Below the pieces are notes generated by a model. The model worked only from the letters and a program-made list of their open reading frames with translations, searched no databases and was not told the origin of the DNA. Shown here one piece after another: positions 50,675-62,578 of a stretch of DNA of 64,000 bases. Source of the DNA: Gonapodya sp. JEL0774 (lineage: Eukaryota; Monoblepharomycota; Monoblepharidomycetes; Monoblepharidales; Gonapodyaceae); contig JADIIX010000080.1 in the NCBI GenBank assembly GCA_027604505.1, positions 37,810 through 101,809 on the forward strand. The letters are read 5' to 3'. The position numbers and the translations under genes are program-made. How positions within the stretch are numbered: position 1 is the stretch's first letter; the number at the start of each line of letters is the position of its first letter.

Positions 50675-53600
50675 ATGGAAGGGGATGGGGTGCTTCCTGC
50701 GGCGAATCTGGCCGCATTGGCCGCCGATCCGATGGCAGACACGTCTGGAGTGGCTGCGGTATCCGCGGCAACGGCGTTGAGTGCCCGAGAAGCTGAAACC
50801 CTTCTCGCGGAGTGCAGCGTTGACGTGGTGGTGCCCGCGACAGACGCTGCATTCAATTTAACGTACGGAGAAACCCCAAATGAGAGTGCTATGGATGCTG
50901 CTCGGCAGATTATTTTGGCTGGGCAGAGATCTTACGCTCTGTGTGGTAAGTGAATTGATGGAGTTGGGCATACGGCGAGACTGAAATGCACGCAAGTTCG
51001 ATCATGGATTTGTGCATTTCAGTGCTTTAGTCTTCAATACGCCTGTCCTGTTTCCTTGCTCACAATAACACTTGTGCACTCGCAGACGAAACCGTTCACT
51101 TTGCGGTCCTGTTCAGACTTGCTCCTCACCTAGCCCATTTGGTGCATGGCCTTATTGAATGGATTGATCTTTCAGTATCGGCGTCTGTGTCGGAGCAGCG
51201 TGCGCGACTTCCCAGGGAGGGCTCAATGTCCTCAAAAGGCGTTGCTGGTGGGGTGAGTGGTCAGTAGAGAGGTGAGATGACTTGGCGAGGCGTTCGAAGT
51301 GATCGGAGGATGAGCTTTGGGCCTCAAAGATGGTACAGGGATCGTGGACGGCGACTTACCCTCTGAAAGTCCAGTCTACCGCTGACTTCCTCCACAAATT
51401 TTCGAGGCTGTCTCACCAGTTTGTTCCGCTCCCCCCAGTATCCACCGGTGCCCACCATAACTACTTCCATGTACCCTGGCGATCCTACAACCAACGTCTC
51501 CCGCAACTCTCGTAGCCTTCCCCCCATCGCTGCACCTACTGTAACCTCTAATCTCCCCTCCTCCCTTAGCCCCCGCTCACCCCACCCCCACCGCCCCATA
51601 TCCCCTAGTGGCCCTCCTTCATCCTCACCATTTTCGTCCCGCCCAACGTCCCGCCGAAAATCTCCCTCCCCTGCCCGAGGAGACCGCGACCGAGTAGCTC
51701 GCCCTTCTGCCTCGCTTTCCTCGTCCACGCCTCGCTCCACAAACACCACGGGGGGTACGTCCTCAATAGTTCGCAGGGATTCGCTCGGGTCGGGCCTCAC
51801 CTCCGTGACTAGCCTGGCTCCCGGTGGTGTTGGCAGTGCCAATACGTCATCCAGTGGAGGGGTTGCCGGTCCCCCTGCCAACCAACCTTTGTCAGGGTCC
51901 ACATCGCCACAAATTGGAACTGCCCTATTGTATGATAGGCCCGAAAGAGAAGACGTAGTCTTTGCTTACACTTGGGACCCCAAGTCCAAGGGTATGTGGG
52001 CGTGTGTGAATGTGGAGGAGGGGTGGGCAGTAGTGCAGGGGAAAGTGGCTGTTGGTGAGTTGTGTATGGCAGTTGTAAGATCAGGGGAATGTTGGTCACG
52101 AAAGGTTCTACCAATGACGTTTCGAAACGATGTGCCCTACAACGTTTAATGTCCGTTCATGCATGCGACTCATCCTGTTAATTCACCGTGGCAGTCTTGC
52201 CCCCGACCCGCCTTCCTCGTCCCGCGTACGTACACCACCTGACGCTATCCTGCGTGGCCTCCGTCCGCCAAGACGCTCGTGAAACCCTCGACGCGTCCGC
52301 TGCACGCCTTGGGTTCGCTCCAGGCTGGACACTCGATGAGATGGCAAATTTGCTGGAAGGGGTTGGTGGGGGTGAGTGTGGGAGTCTCGGAAGGGTCTCG
52401 GCCGCAAAATGTGCGAATCCTAATAGCACATGATCGTTTATGTTCACCAGACCCATTCTTCCCCATTCCTCCATCCCACCCTGTGCGCCTGCCCACCGCC
52501 AATTCTAGCGCCACAAACACTTCCCAACTGCCTGTCATCCCGCCCCTTCTCCCTCCTCACCCAACTCGCCGACCTGCCTCCCGCACTCTTCCTCTCATCC
52601 CTGCTCTCTCCATCCGCGCCACCCTTTTGCCGTCCGCTGTTTCCCCGGACCCTTCGAGGTTCCTCGTGACCCTGGAAACATCACCAGGGGGACGATGGGG
52701 GTGTAAGCTCGATGGAATCGAGGTTGATGTGGACGGCGTGAGGGCGCGAAAAATGAATGGCCCTGCTAATGATGAGGTGGAAGGAGGGCAAGTGGGGAAG
52801 AAGCTGATGAGGCACGGTGATTTGCTTTGTGAGGTGTACGACGTTGTGAAGGCAAACGGGGTACATGGGGGCATATTGGGTGGGGCGGTAGGTGCCGTGG
52901 ATACGACTGTGAGGGTCACAGCATGGTGTGTGCCGGAGCTGCCGGGGACCAGGAGACAGGTTGTCAAGGGGAGATGGGTATGGAGCTTGTCGGGACAAGG
53001 CTTTCCGAGGCGGGTAGAACCTGTGCAGGCGGTGGGGAGTAGGCAAGGTCCGGAGGAGGACGATAACTCGGCAGGCGGGGGATTGGAAGTGACCTTTGTG
53101 GGTGCGTTGTCCGCAGTTGTATGGGTCTGGTGCAACGCACTGGTCGCTTTGGCTGACGATTTCTATCATATTCAAGTTCCTGTAATCCCCACTCTGCGCC
53201 GTATCTTCCGTCTCGAGGTGACTCTGGTGAACCGAACTGGACGTGTCCGTTCCTTGATATTGCGGGTTCCACCAGCTGGGAGGACTGGATCGGGAGACGG
53301 GTCGGGGATCAAGAAGCAACAGGGAACTTCAGCCAAAAGCGTGGCAGAAGATGTGCCTCTTGGGGTTATGGGGGAGTTCGGTAGGTTCTTTTCAGAGGAC
53401 ATAGTGAGCGAAGATTCCGGTTAACATTATTGCACGACTTTCCCCTTTCTCCTGGGAAATACTTTCAATGTGCGTTCTGCCGCTGAAAGAATTTCTGGCA
53501 CTTTGGACGGAGAAGGAACGGAGAGACGCGAGCCTGGTGTGTCTCGAGAACGACGTGCAATTAGGGTAAGTCCTCGCACTCAGTTTTGGACCGTCCCACA

Positions 53601-53812
53601 GTTTCCCGGCTGCCGACCAGTCGGTCTCGCTAATTATCGCGCACATTCCTCATAGGCACTTGCCTGCCAATGCTGTACGGCAACTCTCGCTTCACTTTTT
53701 GCCTCTCAAGGCAGGGGCCCAATCACTGGGACCGTTTCAACTTCTGGATGAAGAAAGTGGGGAAATTGTGTGGGTTAAGGATGTGATTGGAGTGCTTGTT
53801 AGGGACAAATAA
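50675..53812 (+). CDS. TRAPP II complex subunit, Trs65 type
   Basis: Seven exons (50675-50945, 51086-51252, 51370-52054, 52195-52371, 52451-53380, 53490-53565, 53656-53812) join in phase (820 residues). The N-terminal part has a strand-rich segment with DETVHFAVLFRLAPHL. A long Ser/Pro-rich linker, probably disordered, occupies residues 150-310. The C-terminal half contains beta-sandwich-like stretches: RIFRLEVTLVNRTGRVRSLI and RVPP, then the closing block LENDVQLGHLPANAVRQLSL and HFLPLKAGAQSLGPFQLLD. That last block matches the ending of Trs65 proteins, where a beta-sandwich precedes the last strands. In yeast Trs65 stabilises TRAPP II, the Rab (Ypt31) activator at the late Golgi. The acceptor of exon 3 (51369) is the least certain. 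Assignment rests on the C-terminus; overall similarity in this family is low. Confidence 0.65.
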
Positions 53813-54122
53813 GAATTGATTGGCGGACATGGGCTGCATCGCCCCAACCTCCACCGATGAAATTGTATATGTATTTGGCCCCCATTGCATCAGTCCAGAT
53901 GAATTGTTCTCTGTTAACTGCGACGTCATCTTTACGACAAGTGGCGAATCGATCGCTAAAGCGACTTCCCGAATGCGGCAGCTCTTCATCGGGACGAAGA
54001 CTGTCTGCGCTGAGCAGCAGTGTGAGTTCCAACTGCAATCACGACCCCACTCCAAAGCTGATATCCGTCAAGTATGCATGAAAATAATCTGAACTCGTGT
54101 CCTGAAACAACCAAAGGGCCAT
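53813..54122. other. Intergenic region, probable promoter and first exon of the aldolase gene
   Basis: About 310 bases. A plus-strand frame from 53829 is open but has no family resemblance. The missing start codon of the aldolase gene must lie in or near this stretch. Confidence 0.35.
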
Positions 54123-55761
54123 TTGGAACAAATCCTCCCAAAGAAACGATCCACCACCAGCTTGAATCATTGTTACCGGCCATTGTCGTTCATCGATTTC
54201 CGCTCGGACACTGCAACCCACCCTGACCCTCAAATGTTAGCCTCGATGGCGTCTTCTTCGTTTGGGGACGACATGCACGCTGAGGACGAGGACACGAACC
54301 TGCTGGAACGGACAGTGGCTGATCTCGTGGGGAAGGACGCAGCATGTTTGGTGGTGTCGGGAACCATGGCGAACCAGCTTGCTGTGGCAGCGCACTTGGT
54401 GCCGTGGGGGAGACTACCGGCAACAGTAGTGGCGGATGCGAGGAGTCACCTTTGGACTTGGGAGGCGGGGGGTGTTGCATTTCTCTCTGGTTAATAGCTG
54501 CGTTTGACTCTGGAGACGACAGACATCTCACAACTATTCTCCATCCAGGAGCAACCGTGATTCCCGTCGTCCCATCGACCGCTTCCGACTCTGTGCGGTG
54601 GTCTCACCTGGACGCACAGGAAGTATCAAGGGCATTGATACGTGACGAAGTGGATACCCATGTTGCTCCAACGAGACTCGTGTGTCTGGAGAATACACTG
54701 GACGGCACTGTGAGTTGTCTTCTGAATTGCTATGTTTAACCACGTCACTCATCAATGTCTCCTCAGATCCACCCCCTCCCCTCCATCCGCCGCATCCGTG
54801 AACTCACCTCTTCCACCACTCTCCCGCGCACTACCTCCCATCCCTTCCCCCACATGCCTCTCCACCTCGACGGTGCGCGCCTTTGGAATGCCGCCGTGAC
54901 CGTGTCCAGCCGCGAGATGAACGTCGGGAAGGGTCATAGAGCAAATATCGTGGGATCTGGGGCGAGGATGGAAAAACTTAAAGGTGCAATGCGGGATTAC
55001 GGGGTGTTGGTGGACAGTGTCGGATTGTGCTTCTCCAAAGGTGTGAATGATTCGTCGTTACAAACGACAATGGAATCTGCGCTCTTGTATCCTCGTGCCA
55101 TATGGTGATATCGTTCCATCACCAATGCGACTGGCAGGCCTCGGTGCACCCATCGGCTCCGTCCTTGCCGGGTCAGAGGAGTTCATCTCGCGTGCCCGCA
55201 GACTTAGGAAAGTTATGGGTGGCAGGTTAGTCACCTTCACATCCTGTCGCGTCGTCGATGCACACTCCCTGGACCTTGACTCTCTCTCTTTCTTCTCGCG
55301 CGCACTCGCCAATTCGCCGTCTCACACAAAGCTGGCGACAGTCGGGACCTCTCGCGGCAGCATGCCTCCATGCACTCACACATAATCTCCCAGATCTTCA
55401 CTTTGACCATTTTGCCGCCGCATCCATGACTGCTCAGCTCGCGTCCCTTGACAACCTCGTTCGCATAGCCGCACCGACCGAGACAAACATGGTATGGGTA
55501 GACCTGGGATTGTTGCTCAGTGCTGCGAACAAGCTTGCAGGTGTGGCATCGACTGGTGTTGGGGGAGCAGTGGTTGAGAGGAAGGCGGTGACAGTCGACT
55601 CCTTGGTTGAACATTTGTGGGAGACCAAGAAAATAAAAGTGGGAACGGGGTATGGGGACAAAGGTGAAGTGGTGAGATTGGTGGTGCATAAACAGAATAG
55701 GGAATCGGTGGGTGATTTAGTTGAGGGATTTAAAGAATGGGCGGAGAAGGTAGTGAGATGA
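54123..55761 (+). CDS. L-threonine (low-specificity) aldolase, PLP enzyme; start codon not found
   Basis: Exons ending or starting at 54489, 54549-54709, 54767-55040, 55138-55225 and 55332-55761 join in phase. The frame is open from 54093 but has no ATG, so a short 5' exon is missing. Family marks: [70 protein letters not shown] with the cofactor-binding Asp, and SVGLCFSKG where the Lys forms the Schiff base with pyridoxal phosphate. [11 protein letters not shown] and [19 protein letters not shown] follow. The enzyme cleaves threonine or allo-threonine to glycine and acetaldehyde in the cytosol (yeast Gly1). All key residues are present. The first intron (54490-54548) removes an apparent TAA stop and frame change. 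Confidence 0.88.
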
Positions 55762-56574
55762 GTTAGTGGATTGGAACGTGCAATTGCACCCATCAACCAT
55801 TTCCTGCTGAGCACCCCACAAAGGTTCCGGACTTTGTTCCTGTGATGATACAAACCTCACCTACTGTGATTATGTACCGGACCCATATGAAGTTTGGGAC
55901 TAGCCTAATAAGAAAAAAATTATACACACATTCGCCGTAAATTCAATGTACAAGTCTAGCATCTGTTACCTGTCATTCTGTTCACCGGCTGGTGGATTTG
56001 CAAGTGTTTCCCGTGTCAGAATCCCACCGCACACTTACTTCTGGAACAATTCATTGAGCTCATTTCGGACCGCGAACTGGAATCATCACATGCCATTCCA
56101 ACATCATACAAGTTCACGCCAAAGCACCTAAATTAGTAAAAGTGGGTCCATCACCAACCCATTTCGAAAACATAATCTAACGGGGCCACGTAAGGTAAAT
56201 CGTTTGGAAGTAAATGGTGAGGAGGGTTTAGGGGCATTAAAAGGAAAAGGGCGGTGGCGGGAGTGGTGCTTGGGTGCCAAATGTACACGGGTGCGCGATG
56301 ACTCCAACGCGCGGAGTTCGGTAGCCCAGAGCGATGAGACAGGGAACGGAAGTCACCATAGGAAGATGCCAAACATGGACAGCCGCCCCGCGATTGCAAA
56401 AGGAAAAGTTGCGATGCCAACCTCAAACCACTCATGCAGGTTGCATCTTCTGTTGCATCTCCCAAGTGCCGACTCCATATCCGGAATTGCTCAAGTTGAC
56501 TTGCAAGAGCTATCAATCACACCACCGACACTAATCGACCCCACTTCCTCTAACACCACAACTCGCCTACACCG
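55762..56574. other. Intergenic region between convergent genes
   Basis: Presumed 3' flanks of the aldolase and casein kinase genes. Short overlapping frames only. Confidence 0.4.
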
Positions 56575-59420
56575 TCATACCCCAGGACCCCTTCCCCCCT
56601 GCCCGTTTCCAGCTCGGTGATCAATCACGTCCGGTCCGTCCGGGTCATCCCCGCCCCCACAGCACCCAAAAACCCGCTGAAAAAACCCCTTCTTCCGTCT
56701 CTGCCCTGTCGGTTGCTGCGGTGATCCCCCACCTTGCTGCTGGTACTGTTGCTGCTGCTGTTGCTGTTGCACCTGTTGTTGCTGGTATGCCAACTGCGTG
56801 GCGACACCCTGCCCGGTTGCTCCTTGCTGCCCAGCAAGAGCCTTGTTGATAGGAGATAAAGAGCCTGACTGCGACCCCATGCTGGCGTTCGCAATCGCAC
56901 CGGGGCCCATTTGGCCCGACCTCCGGTGCTGGTCGTACCTCATGTCGTCAGGAGGCTGCACAGGCGAGTAATTTTGCTCTCGGGAGTTGTTGCCCCCACG
57001 CGATACCCTCCCGGAACCATCATCTGTAATTAACTGCGGCTGGCGATCTGTCAACCTGCCAGAACCACCTTCATTTCCAAATATCGTCGAACCGACCAGT
57101 ACCTGAACTGACGCAGTGGTGCTCTGTAACCCGTGACCACCACCTCCGACTTGCATGTGGGATCCAAACCTGTCATGGCTCGGCGATAAGGACCCGCTGT
57201 CTCGCAGAGCATTGTGCGGAGCGAGCGCATTGGGACTCCCTGGCTGTTGTTGACCCCCGGACTGGTGCGGACCTAACACAGGTGAACCAGCGAGTCCCAT
57301 AACTGAGCCTGGCATTTCTCTCCCGCCTCGTCCCAGCTGGTCCACGGGTAGGGATGGAGGTTGCTGCGAAACCTGCTGCTGGGCTGCCGCCTGAGCAGCT
57401 GCCTGTCGTGCCCTTTCCCGTTCTCGCTCCCGCTCCCGGTCCCGTTCCTTCTCGAGACGTTGGCGTTCCATCACAATCATCCAATCAAAAACGCCATCGT
57501 CCTGCTCGCCTATCTTAGCAAGAACCTTGTTCATCAGACCCCTCAAGTAATCGTAGTCGGGCGTCTCCTCGAAGCCCAGTTTGCGGACGTAGGTGAGATA
57601 CGTAGCAAACTCGTCTGAATGGAACATGTTATTATGAGCCATCTACGTCCTTATTTGATTCTTGCGCATGGATCTGGGAGGTTGCACCCACCAGGATACC
57701 CTTCACACAACTCCTTGATCCCAGTTGTCTGCTTCTTTTCGCCAATTTTCTCGTACTTCTGCTTATTGGTGGCAGCCTTCAAACCCTGCCAAGGTAAACC
57801 TCCCCTCAAAAAGTACATGAACACGTGACCAAGCGCCTCGAGATCGTCTCTACGGCTCTGTTCGCGACCCAGATGCGTATTGATGGACATATATCGCGCC
57901 GTACCGGAGAGCGACTTTCGCTCACGATATGGGATGTGTTGTTTCGTTTTAGGGTCACGGTACTGTTTGGCCATACCAAAGTCGACCATGTAGATCATCG
58001 ATGCCGGGTGCGGGTGCTCTTTCGAGTGATTTTGCAGGATGGAGTTGGGATCTCTTGGAGTTTGAGGTGTGCCTCCAGTGCCATTCGTGAGGGTAGAAAC
58101 CCCACTTAGAGAAGATCCCGTAGATGCCGATGACGGAATCAAATTGTGCCCATCCGCGCCTGTGGCGGCCGACGACGAGTATTTGGGGAGACGACCGATG
58201 AGGAAATTGTCGGGCTTAATATCGCGATAGATTAAGTTCCGGTCGTGAATAGTTTGTACGCGGGTAACCTATCAGAAAGTGAGGAGCGAGGGGGGAAAGG
58301 AAAAAGGGAGAGGCGACGAATTAAAAAGCGAGATTCTGGACAATCGAAGACATATTCTCTATCCAAATTTCCTCCACATCCCCTGCATTCCCCACACAAC
58401 CACCAGATCCCTTCGATTCTCACCATCTGTTTTGCTGCCATGCACACTGTCTTAACTGAAAACCTCCTACCGCAAATATCAAACAAGTCCTCCAAAGACG
58501 GACCAAGCAAGTCAATCACGAGTATGTTGTGAAGTCCTTCCTGACCAAAGTAATATACATTCGGGATGCCCACTGCGTGAGGAGGACGGGAGGGCAACAG
58601 CCTTGTTCATGAGAAAACTCAACACGAGGATTTGAGTGATCAGAACCCACCGCATCCCGCCAAAATCTTGTAAGTCCTATATTCATCACGTAATTGTGGA
58701 GCATCTGACTTTCGCGGCTCAAACTTGATAGCCACGGGCCCGTTGTTGAGGAGATTCACCCCTGAGAGTGTGACAAAAAAATATTAGAATTGTGAAAGGC
58801 AATTGGAATGTTGCAAAATCAGTCCAACAAGCGAATGTCTATTATGATTTCCCCAAAACGCACAACTCTCCGCAGCTTGCAGAGCCCTTCTTGAACCCAG
58901 TGGATTATAAACGGAAGATTCTTTGCTCACCTTCGTAAATAATACCAAAACTACCCTCCCCAATTTTCTTCCCGACCTTGTAGTGCACGCCGACCACATT
59001 TGGCCCTACGCCATGACTGCCAATTTTTGACGAGGAGCCTTGTTGTTGAGATGTTGGTTGCGCCTGTGCGCCCGATGGTTGGGCGATTTGAGGATGAGAC
59101 CCAGAAACTGGGGGAGAAGTGTGTTGCTGATGGAGAGCGGCCATTTGTGAGGGAGAGAGACCAGATGCAGTGTTTGGCGAATTGAACGCTTGAGATGATG
59201 AAACGGGGGTCTGTTGCATGTGAAGGGGGACAGAGGTTGAGGAGACTAGCGCGCCAGTCGAAGTTGCGTTGGTGGGAATGGGAGAAGGCGGTTGGGACAT
59301 ACAAAGGGGGACGAGAAAAGAGTCCGTGGGTCGTCCCGCGCCCGCAGAAGGTGTGGGGCGGACGGGAGGAACGGGAGGAGCGAGGAGCTGGCGGTGAATG
59401 GAAGAAGAAGACAAACACAT
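56575..59420 (-). CDS. Casein kinase 1, Yck-type, with a C-terminal Cys pair
   Basis: Minus-strand exons 58931-59420, 58651-58761, 58424-58572, 57692-58268 and 56575-57614 join in phase (788 residues from ATG 59418-59420; MSQPPSPIP at 59300 is another possible start). After a Ser/Gln-rich lead come [56 protein letters not shown], catalytic loop [42 protein letters not shown] (the CK1 SGTARY signature), [19 protein letters not shown] and [20 protein letters not shown]. An insert of about 50 Ser/Thr-rich residues separates the catalytic loop from DFG. The C-terminus has poly-Gln and ends with [13 protein letters not shown]. In yeast Yck1/2 a terminal Cys pair is palmitoylated and anchors the kinase to the plasma membrane; here it sits about 30 residues before the end. 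Roles there include endocytosis and nutrient sensing. Confidence 0.9.
56740..56792 (-). repeat. CAG/CAA-type Gln-coding repeat in the kinase tail
   Basis: Imperfect repeats of glutamine codons (read as CTG/TTG on the plus strand) encode most of a poly-Gln tract in the C-terminal part of the casein kinase. Confidence 0.85.
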
Positions 59421-59983
59421 GGGTGGGTTATCAGAATGTGAAGGAAACGGGACAGGCGTTTGATGCGACACGCAAAGTCATTGCTGCGTATCCGAAAATT
59501 TCCATTGTATCTATACGCAAGCAATCTGACGGTTCGTGCAGGACAGGAGAAAAGTTCCTCACGGAAGGTCAAAACTGCTTGCAACACGATCCACAAACTT
59601 TGAAAGTCGTCTTCGCGCAATCGCCTGTTCCTATCGTTCATCAGTTTATCATTCCGAGGCCTGAATATGGCTGACAACTGAAGCTTCTCTTTAGATGCTT
59701 CGGGGCGAAAGGGTGGTCCTGTATAACCAACCGATGCCAGAACCGTCAAGTGTTTCCACCAACACATAGCCAGCCCACTTTTACAAGCTGCATCGGAAGC
59801 TATTATCCCACAGGTGCTTCAGGGAAGTACTGAGGAGGCCCTTACCGCACGTCCAAGTGTGCCCCATCTGGGTAAAGGTCTCGCTCTCCATGGCGTCTAT
59901 CAGCCTTTCACTGAGTATCAGTAGGAGTGGCTCTCCGTCTCTCTGATATGCCGCGGAGAAGACTTTGTGGTAGTGCCTCCGTC
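59421..59983. other. Region upstream of the casein kinase gene
   Basis: Probable promoter and leader of the casein kinase gene. A short minus-strand frame at 59781-59987 might be a second exon of the hypothetical gene to its right. Nothing else was seen. Confidence 0.35.
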
Positions 59984-60304
59984 TCATCCCCTCTTGAACT
60001 CAAGTACCGCTCCTGACAAATCGGCAAATAGTTCCTCCAAACGCGCTCTGGTATTCTTCACGTCAATTTGCTCCTTTTGGGTTATCGTGCCTGTCTCCTT
60101 GAGCGCTCCTTTCCCCCATCCCGCACGTGGCTGAGATTCGCTGACACTCCGAAAGGCCCTCTTCGGGCTTCCAGGCATAGCCTCGTTCGTCTTGCCTTTC
60201 ACGAGTAGCCCACTCACTATGCGCGGGGCCGCGTACGAGGGGTCAGTCCAGAGATTCCCGCTGGGGGGTTCCAGAGCGGCGACTGTGGTGAGAACAGAAC
60301 TCAC
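59984..60304 (-). CDS. Hypothetical small protein, unrecognised
   Basis: An open frame of 106 codons from ATG 60302-60304. The first 60 residues are Ser/Gly/Pro-rich and the last 30 form a likely amphipathic helix (KNTRARLEELFADLSGAVLE). It stops at TGA 59984-59986. A second open frame (59781-59987) overlaps the stop, so an intron may extend the protein. No family was recognised. Existence is plausible from the helix pattern but not proven. Confidence 0.35.
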   Translation of the reverse strand: MSSVLTTVAALEPPSGNLWTDPSYAAPRIVSGLLVKGKTNEAMPGSPKRAFRSVSESQPRAGWGKGALKETGTITQKEQIDVKNTRARLEELFADLSGAVLEFKRG

Positions 60305-60801
60305 TCAGCCCGCAACATAATATAATGAGTCTAATTCCAAAATTTGGAGTGCCCCTTTCCAATAGCTTCTACCCGTCTTAAGTTGATTTTCGGAACATAA
60401 GGTGAGTGGGGAGAAGGTGAGTTATTTCCAGGCAGTGTGTTTTAGAAAGATTGAAGAGCAGTTCCACTCAGTTGCTGGTTGTTCGGTTTCTTCCTCTTTT
60501 ATTGACTCCAATCATACGTGGATGCTTAATTGATGCCAACATGAAACATATTATGTGTGCACCCTGAGAGGGCCACGACCCTGTTTTGAACATCCCCGAC
60601 CAAACCCAGTTCAATATACATGTATGTATGAATAAATTCTTTTAATGTTTTTGGTGGACGTATTGACGACATTTAGCTCTTCCAATCCCTGATTGGTACG
60701 ATTCTCATAAACGGCATTATTATTATGTAGACCAATCATGGTGGCAATGTCCGCACAATCACCCAAACCGATACTCTTCCGTTTCCGAATTAGAAGCCCC
60801 T
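60305..60801. other. Intergenic region
   Basis: AT-rich stretch between the hypothetical gene and the end of the glycerol-3-phosphate dehydrogenase gene. No frame, repeat or RNA gene was recognised. Confidence 0.4.
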
Positions 60802-62290
60802 TCAAAGTTTTGCACCACCACCACCAGCATCTTTGAGTTCGTCTGCCGATACCCAGCCGTACAATTCGCTCTTCATTTCGCGCTAGCAAGCACACAATTC
60901 TCAGTGGCGTGCCAAGCAGCGTGACTGGAAGAACCTACCGTGACAAGTGCCCTCACTGCATCCTCCATCGCCACACCTTCGAACAAGAACTTGTGCATAA
61001 GGGTAATCATGGGAGCATCGACATCCAGTTTTTGGACCAATTTGTATGCAGCACGGGTGGTTTCGACTCCTTCCGCGGTCGACCCGAGGGTCTTGAGAAC
61101 GTGGGGGAGAGACTCGCCTTTCCCGAGCCGGTACCCGACGGTAAAGTTACGCGATTTCTGTATAGCGTTGTTGGGATGAAGAAGTAAAATGAAAAGAGCG
61201 AACTCGTTCGAGTGTGCCGCAGATGCCGAAGTTACCTCAGATGACGCGGTAAGCAGCAAATCCCCAACTCCCGACAAACCCACAAACGTGAGGGGGTTAG
61301 CGCCTAACTTGATACCGATTCGGGAAATCTCCGCTAGACCACGGGTAATGATTGCGGCGCGCTGAGAATACCACAGATGATGGCTTTGATCAGGGAGCAG
61401 CAGCCAACAAAGTCGAAAGTTGCCTTACTGCATTGTTTTGGAACCCCTGGCCAGTGGCTAGACCACTTCCGATAGCCACAACGTTCTTCAATGCACCGGC
61501 GACACAAACACCAACAGTGTCCGGGCTTGTGTACACACGCTGCGCGTTTTCACGAACGACAGTTGTTTTGCTTGAGCGCGCTCAAAGGACAACTACCTCA
61601 CTCACGAAGTGCGGCGCGTGGAAAGTCCTCTGCGCCCATTGAGCACGCTCAACAGATTTCGAAGCTGCGGTGATTGCAGTGGGTAGTCTCTGCACCACTT
61701 CTTCTGAGAATGTGGGCCCGCTCATGAACACAGCTTGGCTGGTGTATGGCTCTCCGAGTACTTCATCCAAAACCTCGGTTGGGAGCTTCCCCGTGGACGA
61801 TTCGATGCCCTTGTTGACGAATATAAGGAGTTGGTCTGGGGACAGGCGACTACGGAGACCGGACAACACCGGTCGCATTGCCTGAGTGGGAATAGAATAA
61901 ACGATCACCGTGGATGATTTGACCAATTCATCCGTAAGTTCAGTGGTTGCGCGGATGCGGGTGGAAAGAGGGTAGTCCTTGAAGTACTTTTCGTTCACGT
62001 GAACACGGTTAATAGACTCGATAGGTTCAGGATCCTTATCGAAAATGACGACATCATTTGCGAGATCAGCGAGATGGTCGGCGAGACAGGAGCCAAAGTG
62101 CCCCGCGCCCTGGTAATATGGTGAATGGAGGTGAGTGGATGTGGATGTGAGCAGGGTCAAATGTGAAGCGATCGGGATGAGTCGAGCAAGAGAGAGACCG
62201 CGCGAATCGCACCATGACAAGACATTTTTCGTGTTTTCTCTTTTCATCTACTACGACGAAAGGTATTCTCTGACGTTGATGTTGGGTCAT
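60802..62290 (-). CDS. NAD(P)-dependent glycerol-3-phosphate dehydrogenase
   Basis: Six minus-strand exons (62213-62290, 61606-62109, 61429-61539, 61236-61361, 60939-61157, 60802-60882) give 372 residues. The nucleotide-binding start is split by an intron: HEKCLVM joined to GAGHFGSCLADHLA. Then come VIVYSIPTQAMRPVL, FVNKGIES, FMSGPTFSEEV, and SPDTVGVCVAGALKNVVAIG with the catalytic Lys. TRGLAEISRIGIKLGAN and FVGLSGVGDLLLTASSE follow, then SRNFTVGYRLGKGESL. The GAGHFG and SRNF.VG elements resemble the bacterial GpsA branch more than yeast Gpd1. It converts dihydroxyacetone phosphate to glycerol-3-phosphate for glycerol and lipid synthesis. All five introns lie between codons (phase 0). The last exon encodes REMKSELYGWVSADELKD, a family-like ending. 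It lies about 290 bases downstream of the inositol monophosphatase gene on the same strand. Confidence 0.9.
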
Positions 62291-62578
62291 TTCGGACCGA
62301 ATGAATTCAGAATGACAAGAAGCAACGGTAACACTGCACGCAACGCTACAGGTGTTGATCAGAAGAATTGGATGGTGATGGGCTGCAGATGGATGGTCGT
62401 TGGAGAATCGGGACGGGAGTCAGATTTTGGGAGACGTTATGCAGCAGAGTGGGCCAGATGGTGCTCCTCACTCCACATGTGCATATAGCAAGGTTCCCCG
62501 AACTTTTTTTGTGCACGCGCAAAATAGTGAACTTATTTTGGTCAACGTTATGCACGCAAATTGCAACGTTTAGACAAT

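Noticed and set aside
54470-54560. Apparent stop and frame change in the threonine aldolase gene after the SG of AFLSG
   Set aside because: A 59-base intron (54490-54548) with a pyrimidine-rich CAG acceptor removes both the stop and the shift and restores a family-like sequence, so no pseudogene is needed.
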